DNA of 64,000 bases, from NCBI GenBank assembly GCA_900299555.1, contig OODV01000281.1, forward strand, positions 16,091-80,090, read 5' to 3'. Under the pieces are notes generated by a model. That model worked only from the letters and a program-made list of their open reading frames with translations, did not search any database and was not told the origin of the DNA. This document shows, one piece after another, positions 19,193-28,353 of this stretch; the first letter of the stretch is position 1; each line of letters begins with the position of its first letter. This stretch comes from an uncultured Endozoicomonas sp. Lineage in GTDB: Bacteria; Pseudomonadota; Gammaproteobacteria; Pseudomonadales; Endozoicomonadaceae. The position numbers were made by a program, and so were the translations under genes.

Positions 19193-19806
19193 ATCATACT
19201 ACGCAAAGCCTGTCGTATAACTTCTTCACTGGACAGGCCTTCAACTTTAATTCGACCTATCACTTTACTGGCTTCCTGAGGCTTATAGCCAAGGGCAACC
19301 AGCGCACTGACAGCCTCCTGCTCAGTATCTGCAACCTGCCTTTCCGCAGCCTGCCCTAAGGGCGTGCCACTCAAACCATCATAGGCTGCAGCGGTGTTAT
19401 CCCATTTCGACAGTTTATCCCTTAATTCAACGATCAACCGTTCTGCCGTTTTCTTTCCGACTCCAGGCAACTTCACCAAAGTAGAACTATCACTATCATG
19501 AACGCAACGTATGAAGTCTGAAGCCTCTATTCCAGACAACAGGGTCAAACCCAGTTTTGGACCGACGCCATTTACTTTTATCAATGTGCGAAACAGCTCC
19601 CTCTCCCTGGCGTCACTAAAACCATAAAGCAACTGAGCATCTTCTCTTACCACAAAGTGGGTATACAATGTTGTTTCCACACCTATTTCCGGCAAGCGAT
19701 AAAACACTGACATTGGCGCTTCAACTTCATAGCCAACACCACCAACCTCTATTAATAGATTGGGCGCTTGCTTTTCCAGCAAAATTCCACGAAGTCTGCC
19801 TATCAT
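19189..19806 (-). CDS. ruvA: Holliday junction DNA-binding protein RuvA
   Basis: Tetrameric junction-recognition subunit, 205 residues. Three domains are visible: OB-fold N-terminus ([22 protein letters not shown]), two helix-hairpin-helix motifs ([18 protein letters not shown] and [19 protein letters not shown]), and the C-terminal RuvB-binding domain ([19 protein letters not shown]). ATG 19806 is preferred to TTG at 19812. ruvB is normally immediately downstream; here rarD intervenes in the opposite orientation. Confidence 0.95.
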   Translation of the reverse strand: MIGRLRGILLEKQAPNLLIEVGGVGYEVEAPMSVFYRLPEIGVETTLYTHFVVREDAQLLYGFSDARERELFRTLIKVNGVGPKLGLTLLSGIEASDFIRCVHDSDSSTLVKLPGVGKKTAERLIVELRDKLSKWDNTAAAYDGLSGTPLGQAAERQVADTEQEAVSALVALGYKPQEASKVIGRIKVEGLSSEEVIRQALRSMI

Positions 19807-19925
19807 AACCAAGCTTCTCTTCTAACCAGTCCGTTACTATTACTGACAAACAGACTTCATCTCTGAACCCTGCTTAAAAAAAACAATCCAAATCCAAATA
19901 CAAACACTAATACCCGGAGATACCA

Positions 19926-20453
19926 ATGAAGCATCCATATCATTTGTTCAATTTGATCTGGAAGCTTTTACCCACTGCTAATATTCAGTGCAATATAGCC
20001 AACCTTCCAAACCTTCAGTACCAAAACCCTCTGAAACAATGCTCAGAAAGCAGTGAATTGACATCACACCACCCGAGAATTGATAAACCAAAACGTACGT
20101 TATCCACTTACCTGCACCGCTTGAGCCGAATACCGCTAAGAGAACGAGCCCTGGTCATACTTCGAAGCGCTCATTTACAAGGTGCACTCAATGCCAACTC
20201 TCCACTCATCAGCAGTGCAATCGACCATGGACTAAGCAACAGCGATATCCAGCTGATCAAAGTCGGACACAAAGCTGCAGGCTGGAATAAACATGAGTCA
20301 CTGGTTATTCGAACGGTAGATAATCTTCACTTACACCAACAAATGAGCCCGAACCAGTGGCGAGTACTCTCCAGAACCTATGATCCCAGCCAGATTTTTG
20401 ATCTGATTATCTACAGCGCTGCTTTCCAACTGACCTGTTTCTCTGACCAGTAA
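19926..20453 (+). CDS. Carboxymuconolactone decarboxylase-like protein
   Basis: A 175-residue protein whose second half matches the carboxymuconolactone decarboxylase/AhpD-like fold: PLRERALVILRSAHL, then AIDHGLSNSDIQLIKVGHKAAGWNKHESLVIRTVDNLH, then LSRTYDPSQIFDLIIY. The AhpD-type CxxC is not present, so peroxidase-reductase activity is unlikely; some relatives are dehalogenase- or lactone-related, and the substrate is unknown. The N-terminal 55 residues are not recognised. CGGAGA lies six bases before the start. The gene sits between ruvA and ruvC on the opposite strand. Confidence 0.7.
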   Translation: MKHPYHLFNLIWKLLPTANIQCNIANLPNLQYQNPLKQCSESSELTSHHPRIDKPKRTLSTYLHRLSRIPLRERALVILRSAHLQGALNANSPLISSAIDHGLSNSDIQLIKVGHKAAGWNKHESLVIRTVDNLHLHQQMSPNQWRVLSRTYDPSQIFDLIIYSAAFQLTCFSDQ

Positions 20454-20464
20454 TCATTTAATAT

Positions 20465-20989
20465 CTAACGACTCAACAGGCGACGATTTCTTCTCCCGGT
20501 AGCACCAGCCATACGTATCAAGCTTGCACGGGTGTGAGAGTGGCATAGCGCCACCGCCAAAGCATCTGCAGCGTCCGCCTGAGGCGTTTTATCAAGTTTA
20601 AGAATCGACACTATCATATGCTGAACCTGCGACTTTTCTGCTGAACCTTTGCCAACTACCGCTTGTTTGACCTGCCGGGCAGAATACTCAGAAACCTCCA
20701 GACCATGATTCATTGCAGCAACAATAGCAGCCCCGCGGGCCTGGCCAAGCTTCAGTGCAGAATCTGCATTCCGCGCCATAAAGACCTGCTCAATGCCTAC
20801 GGACTGCGGGTTATACATTTCAATGACAGAATTGATCCCCTGAAAAACCTGTAAAAGCCTTTCTGGTAATGATCCATCCTGAATTCGGATACAACCCGAT
20901 GCCACATATTTGCAATGAGAACCGATCTCCTCAATCACTCCATACCCGGTAATCCTGGATCCGGGGTCAATACCCAACAAAATGGCCAT
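20465..20989 (-). CDS. ruvC: Holliday junction resolvase RuvC
   Basis: Endonuclease that cuts Holliday junctions symmetrically, 174 residues. Catalytic acidic residues are visible in [13 protein letters not shown] (Asp), [21 protein letters not shown] (Glu) and the C-terminal [12 protein letters not shown] (two Asp). ATG 20989 ([10 protein letters not shown]) has AGGA at suitable distance and matches the family; the open frame extends 18 codons further upstream without support. yebC and aspS lie upstream, as in Pseudomonas. Confidence 0.95.
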   Translation of the reverse strand: MAILLGIDPGSRITGYGVIEEIGSHCKYVASGCIRIQDGSLPERLLQVFQGINSVIEMYNPQSVGIEQVFMARNADSALKLGQARGAAIVAAMNHGLEVSEYSARQVKQAVVGKGSAEKSQVQHMIVSILKLDKTPQADAADALAVALCHSHTRASLIRMAGATGRRNRRLLSR

Positions 20990-21160
20990 TCCATTCCTGT
21001 TCCAAATACGTCGCTTCAAAAAGAATACTGTATATACATACACGTTTCCAGCACTTATCCGCTATTACAATTTTGAAACACTGCATTACCAAAATACGCT
21101 ACGAAAGCAATCTCCTCCGGCTTACCCTTGAACGAGAGTTTTAGGGAGTCAGCTTGCCAG

Positions 21161-21244
21161 ATGAATAATCAAGTAAAAACACTACTGACCATTGCCAGCG
21201 TCACTCTGGCACTTTTTCTTATCACTCTGGCTTTTAATCTGTAA
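21161..21244 (+). CDS. Possible 27-residue single-span membrane peptide
   Basis: ATG 21161 to TAA 21244 encodes MNNQVKTLLTIASVTLALFL and seven further residues, a short polar N-terminus followed by one hydrophobic helix. AGGGAG at 21143-21148 is 12 bases upstream, rather far. It lies in the ruvC-yebC gap, on the opposite strand to both. No homolog is recognised; it may be a small membrane peptide or chance. Confidence 0.25.
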   Translation: MNNQVKTLLTIASVTLALFLITLAFNL

Positions 21245-21280
21245 TGCATCTCCTAAACGCCTAGTGATCCCTGAAAATTG

Positions 21281-21413
21281 CTGCTCGGTAACCGCTTCTG
21301 CGTTACCCTAACGTCTACATCCATGCAGTCGTGAATTGCCAGCATACAGTACATTCATGTACATAACCGAAAACTGCTCCTGCGTTTTCGGCATACCACA
21401 CATCCCTGTGTAT
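21281..21413. repeat. Tandem palindromic intergenic repeat units
   Basis: Two consecutive imperfect units share a layout: GGTAAC/GTTACC arms around CGCTTCTGC (21287-21307) and CCGAAAAC/GTTTTCGG arms around TGCTCCTGC (21367-21391). Each is followed by a similar segment, TACATCCATGCAG and CACATCCCTGTGT. The loops share the motif CTTCTGCGTT/CTCCTGCGTT. This looks like a dispersed palindromic repeat rather than a gene. Confidence 0.45.
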
Positions 21414-21416
21414 AAA

Positions 21417-21440
21417 AAAACCCGGAAGAGTCCGGGTTTT
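21417..21440 (-). terminator. Rho-independent terminator downstream of yebC
   Basis: Stem AAAACCCGGA, loop AGAG, stem TCCGGGTTTT, with a run of seven A on the plus strand just left of the stem, giving a U-tract on the minus-strand transcript. It lies 26 bases after the yebC stop and should end the aspS-yebC transcript before ruvC. Confidence 0.85.
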
Positions 21441-21465
21441 CAGGAAAAGCATAGCTGTCAATCTA

Positions 21466-22212
21466 TCAGCCCAACTGCTCCATTATCTCTGCGGAAATAT
21501 CTGCATTGGTGTAAACATTCTGAACGTCATCCAGATCTTCCAGGCGATCAATCAGTTTCATGATTTTCTCCGCCCCAGACAGATCCAACTCAGTCTGCAG
21601 TGAAGCAATCATTGCTACCTCACCACCCGCTGGTGTAAGACCTGCAGCTTCAAGAGCGTCCTTAACCGCCATGAACTCAGTCCACTCAGTCAGTACTTCA
21701 ACAGAACCATCATCATTACTGACAACGTCCTCTGCACCCGCTTCCAGAGCTGCGTCCATTACCTGCTCTTCGTCGATCCCTTCCTCAAAGAAGATCTGGC
21801 CTTTACGCTCGAACAGATAAGCAACCGAACCATCAGTTCCCAGGTTACCACCATGCTTGGAAAACGCATGTCGCACTTCAGCCACAGTCCGGTTACGGTT
21901 ATCAGTCAGGCACTCAACCAGAACCGCAATGCCACCTGCCCCATAGCCTTCATAGGTGACTTCTTCCATATTGGAGTCATCATCACCACCAACCCCTCTG
22001 GCAATGGCCCGGTTAATGGTATCCCGGGTCATGTTGGCAGCCAGCGCTTTATCAACAATCGCTCTCAGCTTCGGATTATCTTCAACCGCACCACCACCCT
22101 GCTTGGCAGCAACCACCAGCTCACGGATGATTTTGGTAAAAACCTTGCCCCGCTTAGCATCCTGCGCAGCCTTGCGGTGTTTGATGTTGGCCCATTTACT
22201 ATGACCTGCCAT
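21466..22212 (-). CDS. yebC: YebC/TACO1-family protein
   Basis: A 248-residue cytoplasmic protein of the YebC family, which acts in translation of difficult peptide motifs and/or as a DNA-binding regulator (PmpR in Pseudomonas). The family N-terminus [22 protein letters not shown], the motif [21 protein letters not shown] and the acidic domains are intact. It is at the canonical position between aspS and ruvC. Its stop is followed by a clear terminator. Confidence 0.95.
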   Translation of the reverse strand: MAGHSKWANIKHRKAAQDAKRGKVFTKIIRELVVAAKQGGGAVEDNPKLRAIVDKALAANMTRDTINRAIARGVGGDDDSNMEEVTYEGYGAGGIAVLVECLTDNRNRTVAEVRHAFSKHGGNLGTDGSVAYLFERKGQIFFEEGIDEEQVMDAALEAGAEDVVSNDDGSVEVLTEWTEFMAVKDALEAAGLTPAGGEVAMIASLQTELDLSGAEKIMKLIDRLEDLDDVQNVYTNADISAEIMEQLG

Positions 22213-22291
22213 AGAAAACCTCTATTTGAAACGCTTTACTGGCAATCACTTTTTGCAAGAGAGCCCACAAAAGAGCGACTGCCATTATTAA

Positions 22292-24076
22292 TCAGTGACT
22301 AGTTGCAGAAGCCGGATCACGACGAATGCGCAGGTTCAGATCACGGAGCTGCTGACTTTCTACTTCACCCGGTGCCTGAGTCAGCAAACAAGAAGCTGAC
22401 TGGGTTTTCGGGAAAGCAATCACTTCCCGAATATTGGTAGTGCCACACAGCAACATCACCAGACGATCCAAACCAAATGCCAGACCACCGTGAGGAGGTG
22501 CACCGTATTTCAGCGCATCCAGCAGGAAGCCGAATTTTTCACGCTGCTCTTCTTCCTGAATATCCAGTACACGGAATACCGCCTGCTGCATCTCCTGACG
22601 GTGAATACGGACGGAACCACCGCCTACTTCGTAACCATTCAGAACCATATCATAAGCACGAGACAGTGCCTGGGCAGGATTAGCCTCTAACTCTTCAGGA
22701 GTACAGGTTGGTGCAGTGAACGGATGGTGCAGCGCGGTCAAAGATCCAGTATCAGTCTCCTCAAACATCGGGAAGTCAACAACCCACAATGGCGCCCAGT
22801 CACAGGTGTAAAGATTCAAATCCTCACCCACTTTGCAACGCAGAGCACCCAGAGCTTCATTGACGATGGTTTCTTTATCCGCACCAAAGAAGACAATATC
22901 ACCGTTAGCAGCACCGATACGGGACATGATATTCAGAGTAACTTCATCCCCCAGGAACTTGATGATAGGAGACTGAAGACCCTCAACTCCCTTCTCCAGC
23001 TCATTCACCTTGATCCAGGCCAGACCTTTCGAGCCATAGATGCTGACAAACTTGGTATAGTCGTCAATCTGCTTGCGACTCAACTCAGCTCCACCGGTGA
23101 CTTTTAAAGCGGCTACACGCCCCTTTGGGTCTTCCGCCGGGCCTTTAAATACCTTGAAATCGACACCAGCCATCAGATCAGCCACATCCACCAGCTCCAG
23201 AGGAATGCGCATGTCAGGCTTATCAGAACCAAAACGGCTCATGGCTTCGGCATAGGTCATGCGCGGAAACTCATCGCCAAGGTCTACACCTTTCACCTCT
23301 GTGAACAGTTTTTTGACCAGAGACTCGGTAATACCCATGATCTGCTCTTCATCCAGGAATGAAGTTTCAATATCGATCTGGGTAAATTCAGGCTGACGAT
23401 CCGCACGCAAATCTTCATCACGGAAACATTTAACGATCTGGTAGTAACGATCAAAACCAGACACCATCAGCATCTGCTTGAACAGCTGTGGAGACTGTGG
23501 CAGAGCGTAAAAATGTCCCGGATGAACACGACTGGGAACCAGATAGTCACGAGCACCTTCTGGTGTCGCACGGGTCAGCATCGGCGTTTCAATATCCAGA
23601 AAGCCATTATCTTCCATAAAGCGACGCACAACAGAGGTTGCTTTACTGCGAAGAATCAGTTTTTCCTGCATCTCAGGGCGACGCAGATCAATCACACGGT
23701 TACGCAGGCGCACATCTTCACCGACGTCAGTGTAACCTTCGATCTGGAACGGAGGAGTTTGGGCCTGGTTGAGAATTTCAACCTGCTTACCCAGAACTTC
23801 GATTGCCCCGGTAGACATGTTGGTATTGACGGTACCTTCCGGACGAGGACGAACAATACCGGTAATTTTCAGAACGTATTCACTTCGAGCTTTGTCAGCC
23901 AGAGCAAATGCTTCTTCGGTATCGGGGTCAACGACCACCTGAGCCAGGCCTTCACGATCGCGCAGGTCCAGAAAAATCACGCCACCGTGGTCACGACGGC
24001 GATGAACCCAACCGCAGAGGGTGACTTCCTGCCCATCATGGGAAAGATTCAGTTCGCCGCAATAATGGCTGCGCAT
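22292..24076 (-). CDS. aspS: Aspartyl-tRNA synthetase
   Basis: Class II aminoacyl-tRNA synthetase, 594 residues. The N-terminal OB-fold anticodon-binding domain ([26 protein letters not shown]), motif 2 ([22 protein letters not shown]) and motif 3 ([16 protein letters not shown]) are visible, with the bacterial GAD insertion in between. ATG 24076 has GAGG seven bases upstream; the longer frame starts at TTG 24088. The C-terminal tail resembles Pseudomonas AspRS, a group that includes tRNA-nondiscriminating enzymes; which type this is cannot be told here. Confidence 0.96.
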   Translation of the reverse strand: MRSHYCGELNLSHDGQEVTLCGWVHRRRDHGGVIFLDLRDREGLAQVVVDPDTEEAFALADKARSEYVLKITGIVRPRPEGTVNTNMSTGAIEVLGKQVEILNQAQTPPFQIEGYTDVGEDVRLRNRVIDLRRPEMQEKLILRSKATSVVRRFMEDNGFLDIETPMLTRATPEGARDYLVPSRVHPGHFYALPQSPQLFKQMLMVSGFDRYYQIVKCFRDEDLRADRQPEFTQIDIETSFLDEEQIMGITESLVKKLFTEVKGVDLGDEFPRMTYAEAMSRFGSDKPDMRIPLELVDVADLMAGVDFKVFKGPAEDPKGRVAALKVTGGAELSRKQIDDYTKFVSIYGSKGLAWIKVNELEKGVEGLQSPIIKFLGDEVTLNIMSRIGAANGDIVFFGADKETIVNEALGALRCKVGEDLNLYTCDWAPLWVVDFPMFEETDTGSLTALHHPFTAPTCTPEELEANPAQALSRAYDMVLNGYEVGGGSVRIHRQEMQQAVFRVLDIQEEEQREKFGFLLDALKYGAPPHGGLAFGLDRLVMLLCGTTNIREVIAFPKTQSASCLLTQAPGEVESQQLRDLNLRIRRDPASATSH

Positions 24077-24138
24077 AATATACCTCAAATCAGGAATTCA
24101 AACAGACTTCATCCGAATAGCTATCAGCTATCTGGACA

Positions 24139-24411
24139 TCAATCACTGGTTGCCGGGCAACCACCACAACTGCTCTTACTATCTTTGGCTGGACAGTGGT
24201 TATCGCTGGAAGACAGGTTTTTCTTGCTGCTTCCTTTAAAGTCGGTCTCATACCAACCACCCCCTTTCAGCCTGAAGGCAGGTGCACTTAACAGTTTTTT
24301 CAGAGCTGGCTGACCACAGGCCGGGCAATCACTCAATGGCGCATCACTGAATTTTTGAATGGCTTCAGTCACTTCAGCGCATTGCTCACACTGGTACTCA
24401 TAGATCGGCAT
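24139..24411 (-). CDS. FmdB-family zinc-ribbon protein
   Basis: A 90-residue protein with the FmdB zinc-ribbon signature at its N-terminus: MPIYEYQCEQCAEVTE ... SDCPACGQPALKKLLSAPAFRLKGGGWYETDF. The four Cys of the two CxxC pairs would bind zinc. A Ser/Cys-rich tail with CGGC follows. The gene commonly precedes aspS in gammaproteobacteria, as it does here on the minus strand. Molecular role unknown. Confidence 0.88.
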   Translation of the reverse strand: MPIYEYQCEQCAEVTEAIQKFSDAPLSDCPACGQPALKKLLSAPAFRLKGGGWYETDFKGSSKKNLSSSDNHCPAKDSKSSCGGCPATSD

Positions 24412-24441
24412 TTAAGCTGGCCTACCCTTTACTCACAATCA

Positions 24442-24530
24442 GGAGCCTGCCGGACTTAGTATTGACCTACAGAGAAAAAGCCGGATCAGGCCATTTTCTC
24501 TATGCGATCGGCTTAAGTCCGACAGGCTCC
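24442..24530. repeat. Palindromic repeat, copy A
   Basis: Long imperfect hairpin: outer arms GGAGCCTGCCGGACTTAG and CTTAAGTCCGACAGGCTCC, inner arms GAGAAAAA and TTTTCTC. A related element occurs at 26196-26275 with the same outer arm logic and the shared GAGAAAAAG block. It is REP/BIME-like and lies in the gap after the minus-strand coiled-coil gene cluster. Confidence 0.65.
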
Positions 24531-24600
24531 CAGTTTACGGTTTTATAGAAAAACGGCCATTATACCCCAAAGATACGCTGAGTCAGCCGTTGTCAAATAA

Positions 24601-24630
24601 AAAAAGCCGTACTGATACTCAGTACGGCCT
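24601..24630 (-). terminator. Rho-independent terminator of the coiled-coil cassette
   Basis: The plus strand reads a run of seven A, then GCCGTACTGA, loop TACT, and CAGTACGGC. On the minus strand this is a GC-rich stem followed by a T-run, 24 bases beyond the stop of the distal gene of the chaperone cassette. Confidence 0.85.
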
Positions 24631-24653
24631 TCACAGAATGAAATCGTAAGCAA

Positions 24654-26101
24654 TCAGGCTTTACTGGCCCTCCGAATTGCAGCTTCAGAACGCTCACTAT
24701 CTTTCAAAGCCTTACTGACCATCTCATCAACCACACCCTCAATATCAAACAGTCTGGCCAGGTAATGGATTCGAGCTGCATCACCATCAATGACCGGATG
24801 CAAATCGGCAATATCCGCCATCCTGTCTTTCAAGAGTAACAGGGCAAACGCTTCTGGATTATCCGCTCCTTCCAGAGCCAGGTTATCCCCCAAATACGGC
24901 TGACTCTCTGATTCAACATCCTCACCAACAGGTGGCTCAGCTAACAGTATTACTGAAAGAGCCCGTGTTGTATCAACCACATCCTTGTCGATAGACGGCA
25001 TGATTGCCTCAGGGGAAAGATCAGTCGAAGAAACAAGACTGTAGATCTCACTCAATAACGATGGAGCTAATATACCTTCAAGGGTTGCAGCTAACTCATC
25101 CGGCTGGACATCTTTATATGTTTTCTTAGTCAATTCCCCCGCCTGCTCCCGACTCAGCGCTTTAGCAATCACCAAAAGGCTGACCTCACTTTCGAATATT
25201 TTTTCCAGCCGTAACAGCTCGAATTCAAGATCGTCCAGAGCGCGCTCTCCCGAGTCAAGTGACGCTCTGCTCTCCTGGCTCAAAGAGCTAAACAGCAGTT
25301 TTTTGATCGTAAATGCCCCTTGATCCTTAGCCGCAAAAAATGAATAAATACATCAAGAAAAAGCGTTCGAAGATGATTAACAGAATTAAAGTGTCTAAGA
25401 TTGGCTATTTCCAGATTCAAACTCCCGACCTCGCTCTGCAGACCATTGATATCCCACTGAATCTGTGCAATTTCATTGGATAGTTTACGCACTAACACTT
25501 GGTCCACAGGTATTGCAGACTCAGCTGAAGCAAGCGCTGCAGACTTAGCGTTCAACAGCGTACTTTTCTCCTGAATATTTTGCTTTTTGATCTGAAGAGT
25601 CTGCTCCAGAGCATCAATTTCGTTTTGTCTTTGTCTAATATTCAGTTTTATATCTGCAATTTTTATTCGCTTATTCTGCAAATCCCGTCGCTGTGCTGAT
25701 ATCAAATCAATACTCTGCACGCTATTTAATACTTTGATATCATTCAGCATACCTCTGAACACCATTAATAATGTCTGTGTATCAGATAAATCAATAGCGC
25801 CAGAGTCAAGCTGTGAGTTGAAATCTGCGAGAATTGACCGAAACCCTTCAACCCTTGCCTGAAACGACCTTTGTAAGTAGTCTGAGCTGGACAGCTGGGC
25901 ACTGTCAGGAGAGTCAAGAGCGACTGAATCATCACTACCAATAGCGCTTTTACCATTACTGGAGAAGGAAACGGAGTTGTTACTATCAAAGCCACTACTG
26001 ACACTTTTTGTTAAAGCTGGGGCTGCTGAGCCTTGCATTTTCTGCGTAATGGAAACCCCATCAGCTTGATTATTTTCCACTCCATTAAGTGATCCTGACA
26101 T
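24654..26101 (-). pseudogene. Coiled-coil paralog of the neighbouring 488-aa protein, split by a one-base shift
   Basis: ATG 26101 follows a strong GGGGGGAGG site. The first 273-codon frame (Ser-rich N-terminus, then FQARVEGFRSILADFNSQLD, DLSDTQTLLMVFRGML and a long coiled coil) ends at 25280. A second frame to 24654 continues the homology (LDDLEFELLRLEKIF ... QPYLGDNLALEGADNPEAFA). Adding one T to the six-T run on the minus strand (A6 at 25335-25340 on plus) restores one continuous frame: FIHFFAAKDQGAFTIKKLLF, aligning with ITGAFAVTQVK in the paralog. So it is a single gene of about 480 codons with a homopolymer shift. That may be a true mutation, a slippage-expressed gene or an assembly error. 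Function: see the paralog at 26319. Confidence 0.75.
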
Positions 26102-26195
26102 AAAGAACCTCCCCCCTGTATAACCGTTAATAGATTATTGATTCATCCTCTATATTTTCATTAATGATTTCCAAACACTGGATCCAACCTGCCAG

Positions 26196-26275
26196 AAGCC
26201 TGTCAGGCTTAGCCGACCGTAGCGAGAAAAAGTCCCACTTGAGACTGCAGGTCAGTGGTAAGCTCGACAGGCTCC
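26196..26275. repeat. Palindromic repeat, copy B
   Basis: Related to copy A at 24442: arms AAGCCTGTCAGGCTTAG and TAAGCTCGACAGGCTCC enclose CGAGAAAAAG. The two copies flank the frameshifted paralog on both sides, so the gene plus repeats forms a unit about 1.7 kb long. Confidence 0.6.
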
Positions 26276-26318
26276 TGCAAACCCACTGACACACAAAGAG
26301 CAGAAATATCTGCTGGCT

Positions 26319-27785
26319 TTACACTGGCTGAGACTTAGAAATGGCTGCCTCAAACAGTTCCCGATCCCTAGCAGTCCCTACAACCATGGCATCAACTTCT
26401 CTTTCGGCTTCAAGCCACTGGGCTAATAGATTAGCCCCTAGGGAATCAACAACAATCCCACCTGAGTTCTTGCCCTGAGCCTCCTGAATATCAGCCATTC
26501 GCTCCCTCAAAAGAAGCAGTGCAAACGCCTGCGGGTTGTTGGCTCCCTCAAGGCTGATACTATCACCAAGATATGGCTGATCAACGGGGTTTTCTTCACT
26601 GGCAGTCACCGACGGCTCCGCAAGCAGAATAAGCGCCAAACCTTCAGCTGCATCTGCTAACTGCTGCTCAGATGGTGACGCCTGACCGCTCACAGCAGCC
26701 AATGCAGAAGTATCCTGCGCCGAAAATACGCTGAATAGATTACTGACCACTTGAGGGCTCAACAATGCCTTTAACTCTGCCGCCAGCCCCTGAGGCTGGA
26801 TATTTTCAGAATAACGATCAGACTCTCGAATCACTTCTTGATTAAAGTCAGATAAAACTTCCTTGGCAAGTCTGACCTTTAATTCCTCTCGGGAAAACAG
26901 TGCATCCAGCTCCTGCAACTCGCGTTTAAGCGCATCCAGCTTTTCTTCACCAGTTTCCAGATCCTCGTCTTCCTCGCTTTTAACCTGAGTAACAGCAAAA
27001 GCTCCGGTAATTAACTCTGAACTCTGTGAAATGACAAGCAGTGCCTGTCTGATAGCTACCTGAACCCGGCGAGTCTGGTTCTGCGACTCCAGGATTGAGA
27101 GCTCACCACTGAGTGCTGAGATTTCAGTCTGCAAAGCATTTACTTCAGACTGACGCTGTGTAACTTCTGCGATAAGAGAGTTTACTAAATTTGTATCTAT
27201 AGGATTTGCCGACTGAGCGGTAGACAGCTCAGCAGACTTGGAAGTCAAAAGGGCTTGTTTAGCTTGAAAGCTTGACTGCTTCCCCTGAAGCTCAAGATTC
27301 TTTGTATCAATAACCACCTGACTCTTGTTAATCTCTATCTGAGTTTTGGAAATTTCAGACCTCTGAGCCTGCAGATGCTGCCGCTCTGAAGACACACTAT
27401 CGATATTCTCAGCATTATTTAGAGCTTTAATATCACTGATCAACCCCCTTAACACCAGCAGCAACGTCTGCGTATCCGACAAATCAATTTGACCGGATGT
27501 GAAATGCGCATTGAAATTTGAAAAAACAGATCTAAAACCTTCCAGTCTGGATTTGAATGCCTGTTGCAAGAGACTGGTACTGCTGGTAGAGGTTTCTTCC
27601 GGTGAGTCCAGAGAAACAACGCCTTGACTGCTTCCTGAACCGGCACCCTCGGTTTGTGAGACAGAGTTTTCTGCACTAAAACCACTACTTACTGTGCTGC
27701 CGGAACCAGCAGGTTCCGTACCCGTTGTGGTGGTAACGGGGCTCGTTGTTTGTGTACTCCCCGTCTCCCCAATTGGGTTTGACAT
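26319..27785 (-). CDS. Ser/Thr-rich coiled-coil protein, candidate type III secretion substrate
   Basis: I recognise no named family. Residues 1-75 are almost only Ser, Thr, Gly, Pro and Glu, typical of a secretion signal and linker. Next come LLQQAFKSRLEGFRSVFSNF, DLSDTQTLLLVLRGLISDIK, a long coiled coil at about 125-240 (many Gln, Ser, Leu), a weakly hydrophobic stretch near 250-275 and an acidic Leu-rich C-terminal domain with QPYLGDSISLEGANNPQAFA. ATG 27785 has GGAGGGAG five bases upstream and is preferred to 27800. It directly follows an SycD/LcrH-type chaperone gene in the same direction, the usual arrangement for translocators or effectors such as YopB/YopD or IpaB-like proteins (inference). 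A frameshifted paralog lies downstream. Confidence 0.75.
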   Translation of the reverse strand: MSNPIGETGSTQTTSPVTTTTGTEPAGSGSTVSSGFSAENSVSQTEGAGSGSSQGVVSLDSPEETSTSSTSLLQQAFKSRLEGFRSVFSNFNAHFTSGQIDLSDTQTLLLVLRGLISDIKALNNAENIDSVSSERQHLQAQRSEISKTQIEINKSQVVIDTKNLELQGKQSSFQAKQALLTSKSAELSTAQSANPIDTNLVNSLIAEVTQRQSEVNALQTEISALSGELSILESQNQTRRVQVAIRQALLVISQSSELITGAFAVTQVKSEEDEDLETGEEKLDALKRELQELDALFSREELKVRLAKEVLSDFNQEVIRESDRYSENIQPQGLAAELKALLSPQVVSNLFSVFSAQDTSALAAVSGQASPSEQQLADAAEGLALILLAEPSVTASEENPVDQPYLGDSISLEGANNPQAFALLLLRERMADIQEAQGKNSGGIVVDSLGANLLAQWLEAEREVDAMVVGTARDRELFEAAISKSQPV

Positions 27786-27876
27786 AATAACTCCCTCCAT
27801 GGGTTTTTATATATCTGAAAACTACCCCGAAAACCTGGTTGTTTTCCCGGGTGGTAAACGTCCCTTCAAAATGCAC

Positions 27877-28353
27877 TCAGTGCAACTTATTACCTACAAA
27901 ACTGATCAGCTTCTTCGCCTGTTGAAGCTCGTCGTTCCAACGCCCCGACTGACTTGCCCGCAAAACCGCTTCAGCCAAGGCTTTCTGAGCCAGTGGCCAC
28001 CGCTCAATTTCAATAAAGCTTTTCGCCATCATCAAAGAAGCCCGGGGATCTTTGTCATCAAGCTTTTCCGCATGAGCCAGTGTTGCCGCAGCCTGAGCAA
28101 ACTGAGAAAGCTCATATTGGGACAATCCCAACCCCAGAAAGTAGGAGTAACTGGTATGATCAAGCAGGCAAAGATAACGAAAAACCTTCAGTGCGTCTCT
28201 GAAGCGGCCTGAATTAAAGCGTGTATAAGCTACCTTGTACATTGCATCAAGTTGACTCTGATCCATTTTGCGAACTTCTTTCATCGTGCCGCCTTTAGCC
28301 AGAAAAGCCAGCCAAAGTGACGCCGAGGACGGCTGGTCAGCCTTATTATCCAT
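27877..28353 (-). CDS. Type III secretion class II chaperone, SycD/LcrH/CesD family
   Basis: A 158-residue TPR protein matching the LcrH/SycD family along its length: LAKGGTMKEVRKMDQSQLDAMYKVAYTRFNSGRFRDALKVF, then YLCLLDHTSYSYFLGLGLSQYELSQFAQAAATLAHAEKLD, then DPRASLMMAKSFIEIERWPLAQKALAEA. These proteins bind translocators in the cytoplasm before secretion. ATG 28353 lies close behind GAGGG; an upstream ATG at 28371 is also open. No other type III apparatus gene is in the window, so it is an orphan locally. The two paralogous coiled-coil genes immediately downstream are its likely clients. Confidence 0.85.
   Translation of the reverse strand: MDNKADQPSSASLWLAFLAKGGTMKEVRKMDQSQLDAMYKVAYTRFNSGRFRDALKVFRYLCLLDHTSYSYFLGLGLSQYELSQFAQAAATLAHAEKLDDKDPRASLMMAKSFIEIERWPLAQKALAEAVLRASQSGRWNDELQQAKKLISFVGNKLH

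Noticed and set aside
23513..24313. 266-codon plus-strand frame
   Set aside because: It is antisense to aspS and the FmdB-like gene, which are unmistakable; the frame has no domain content.
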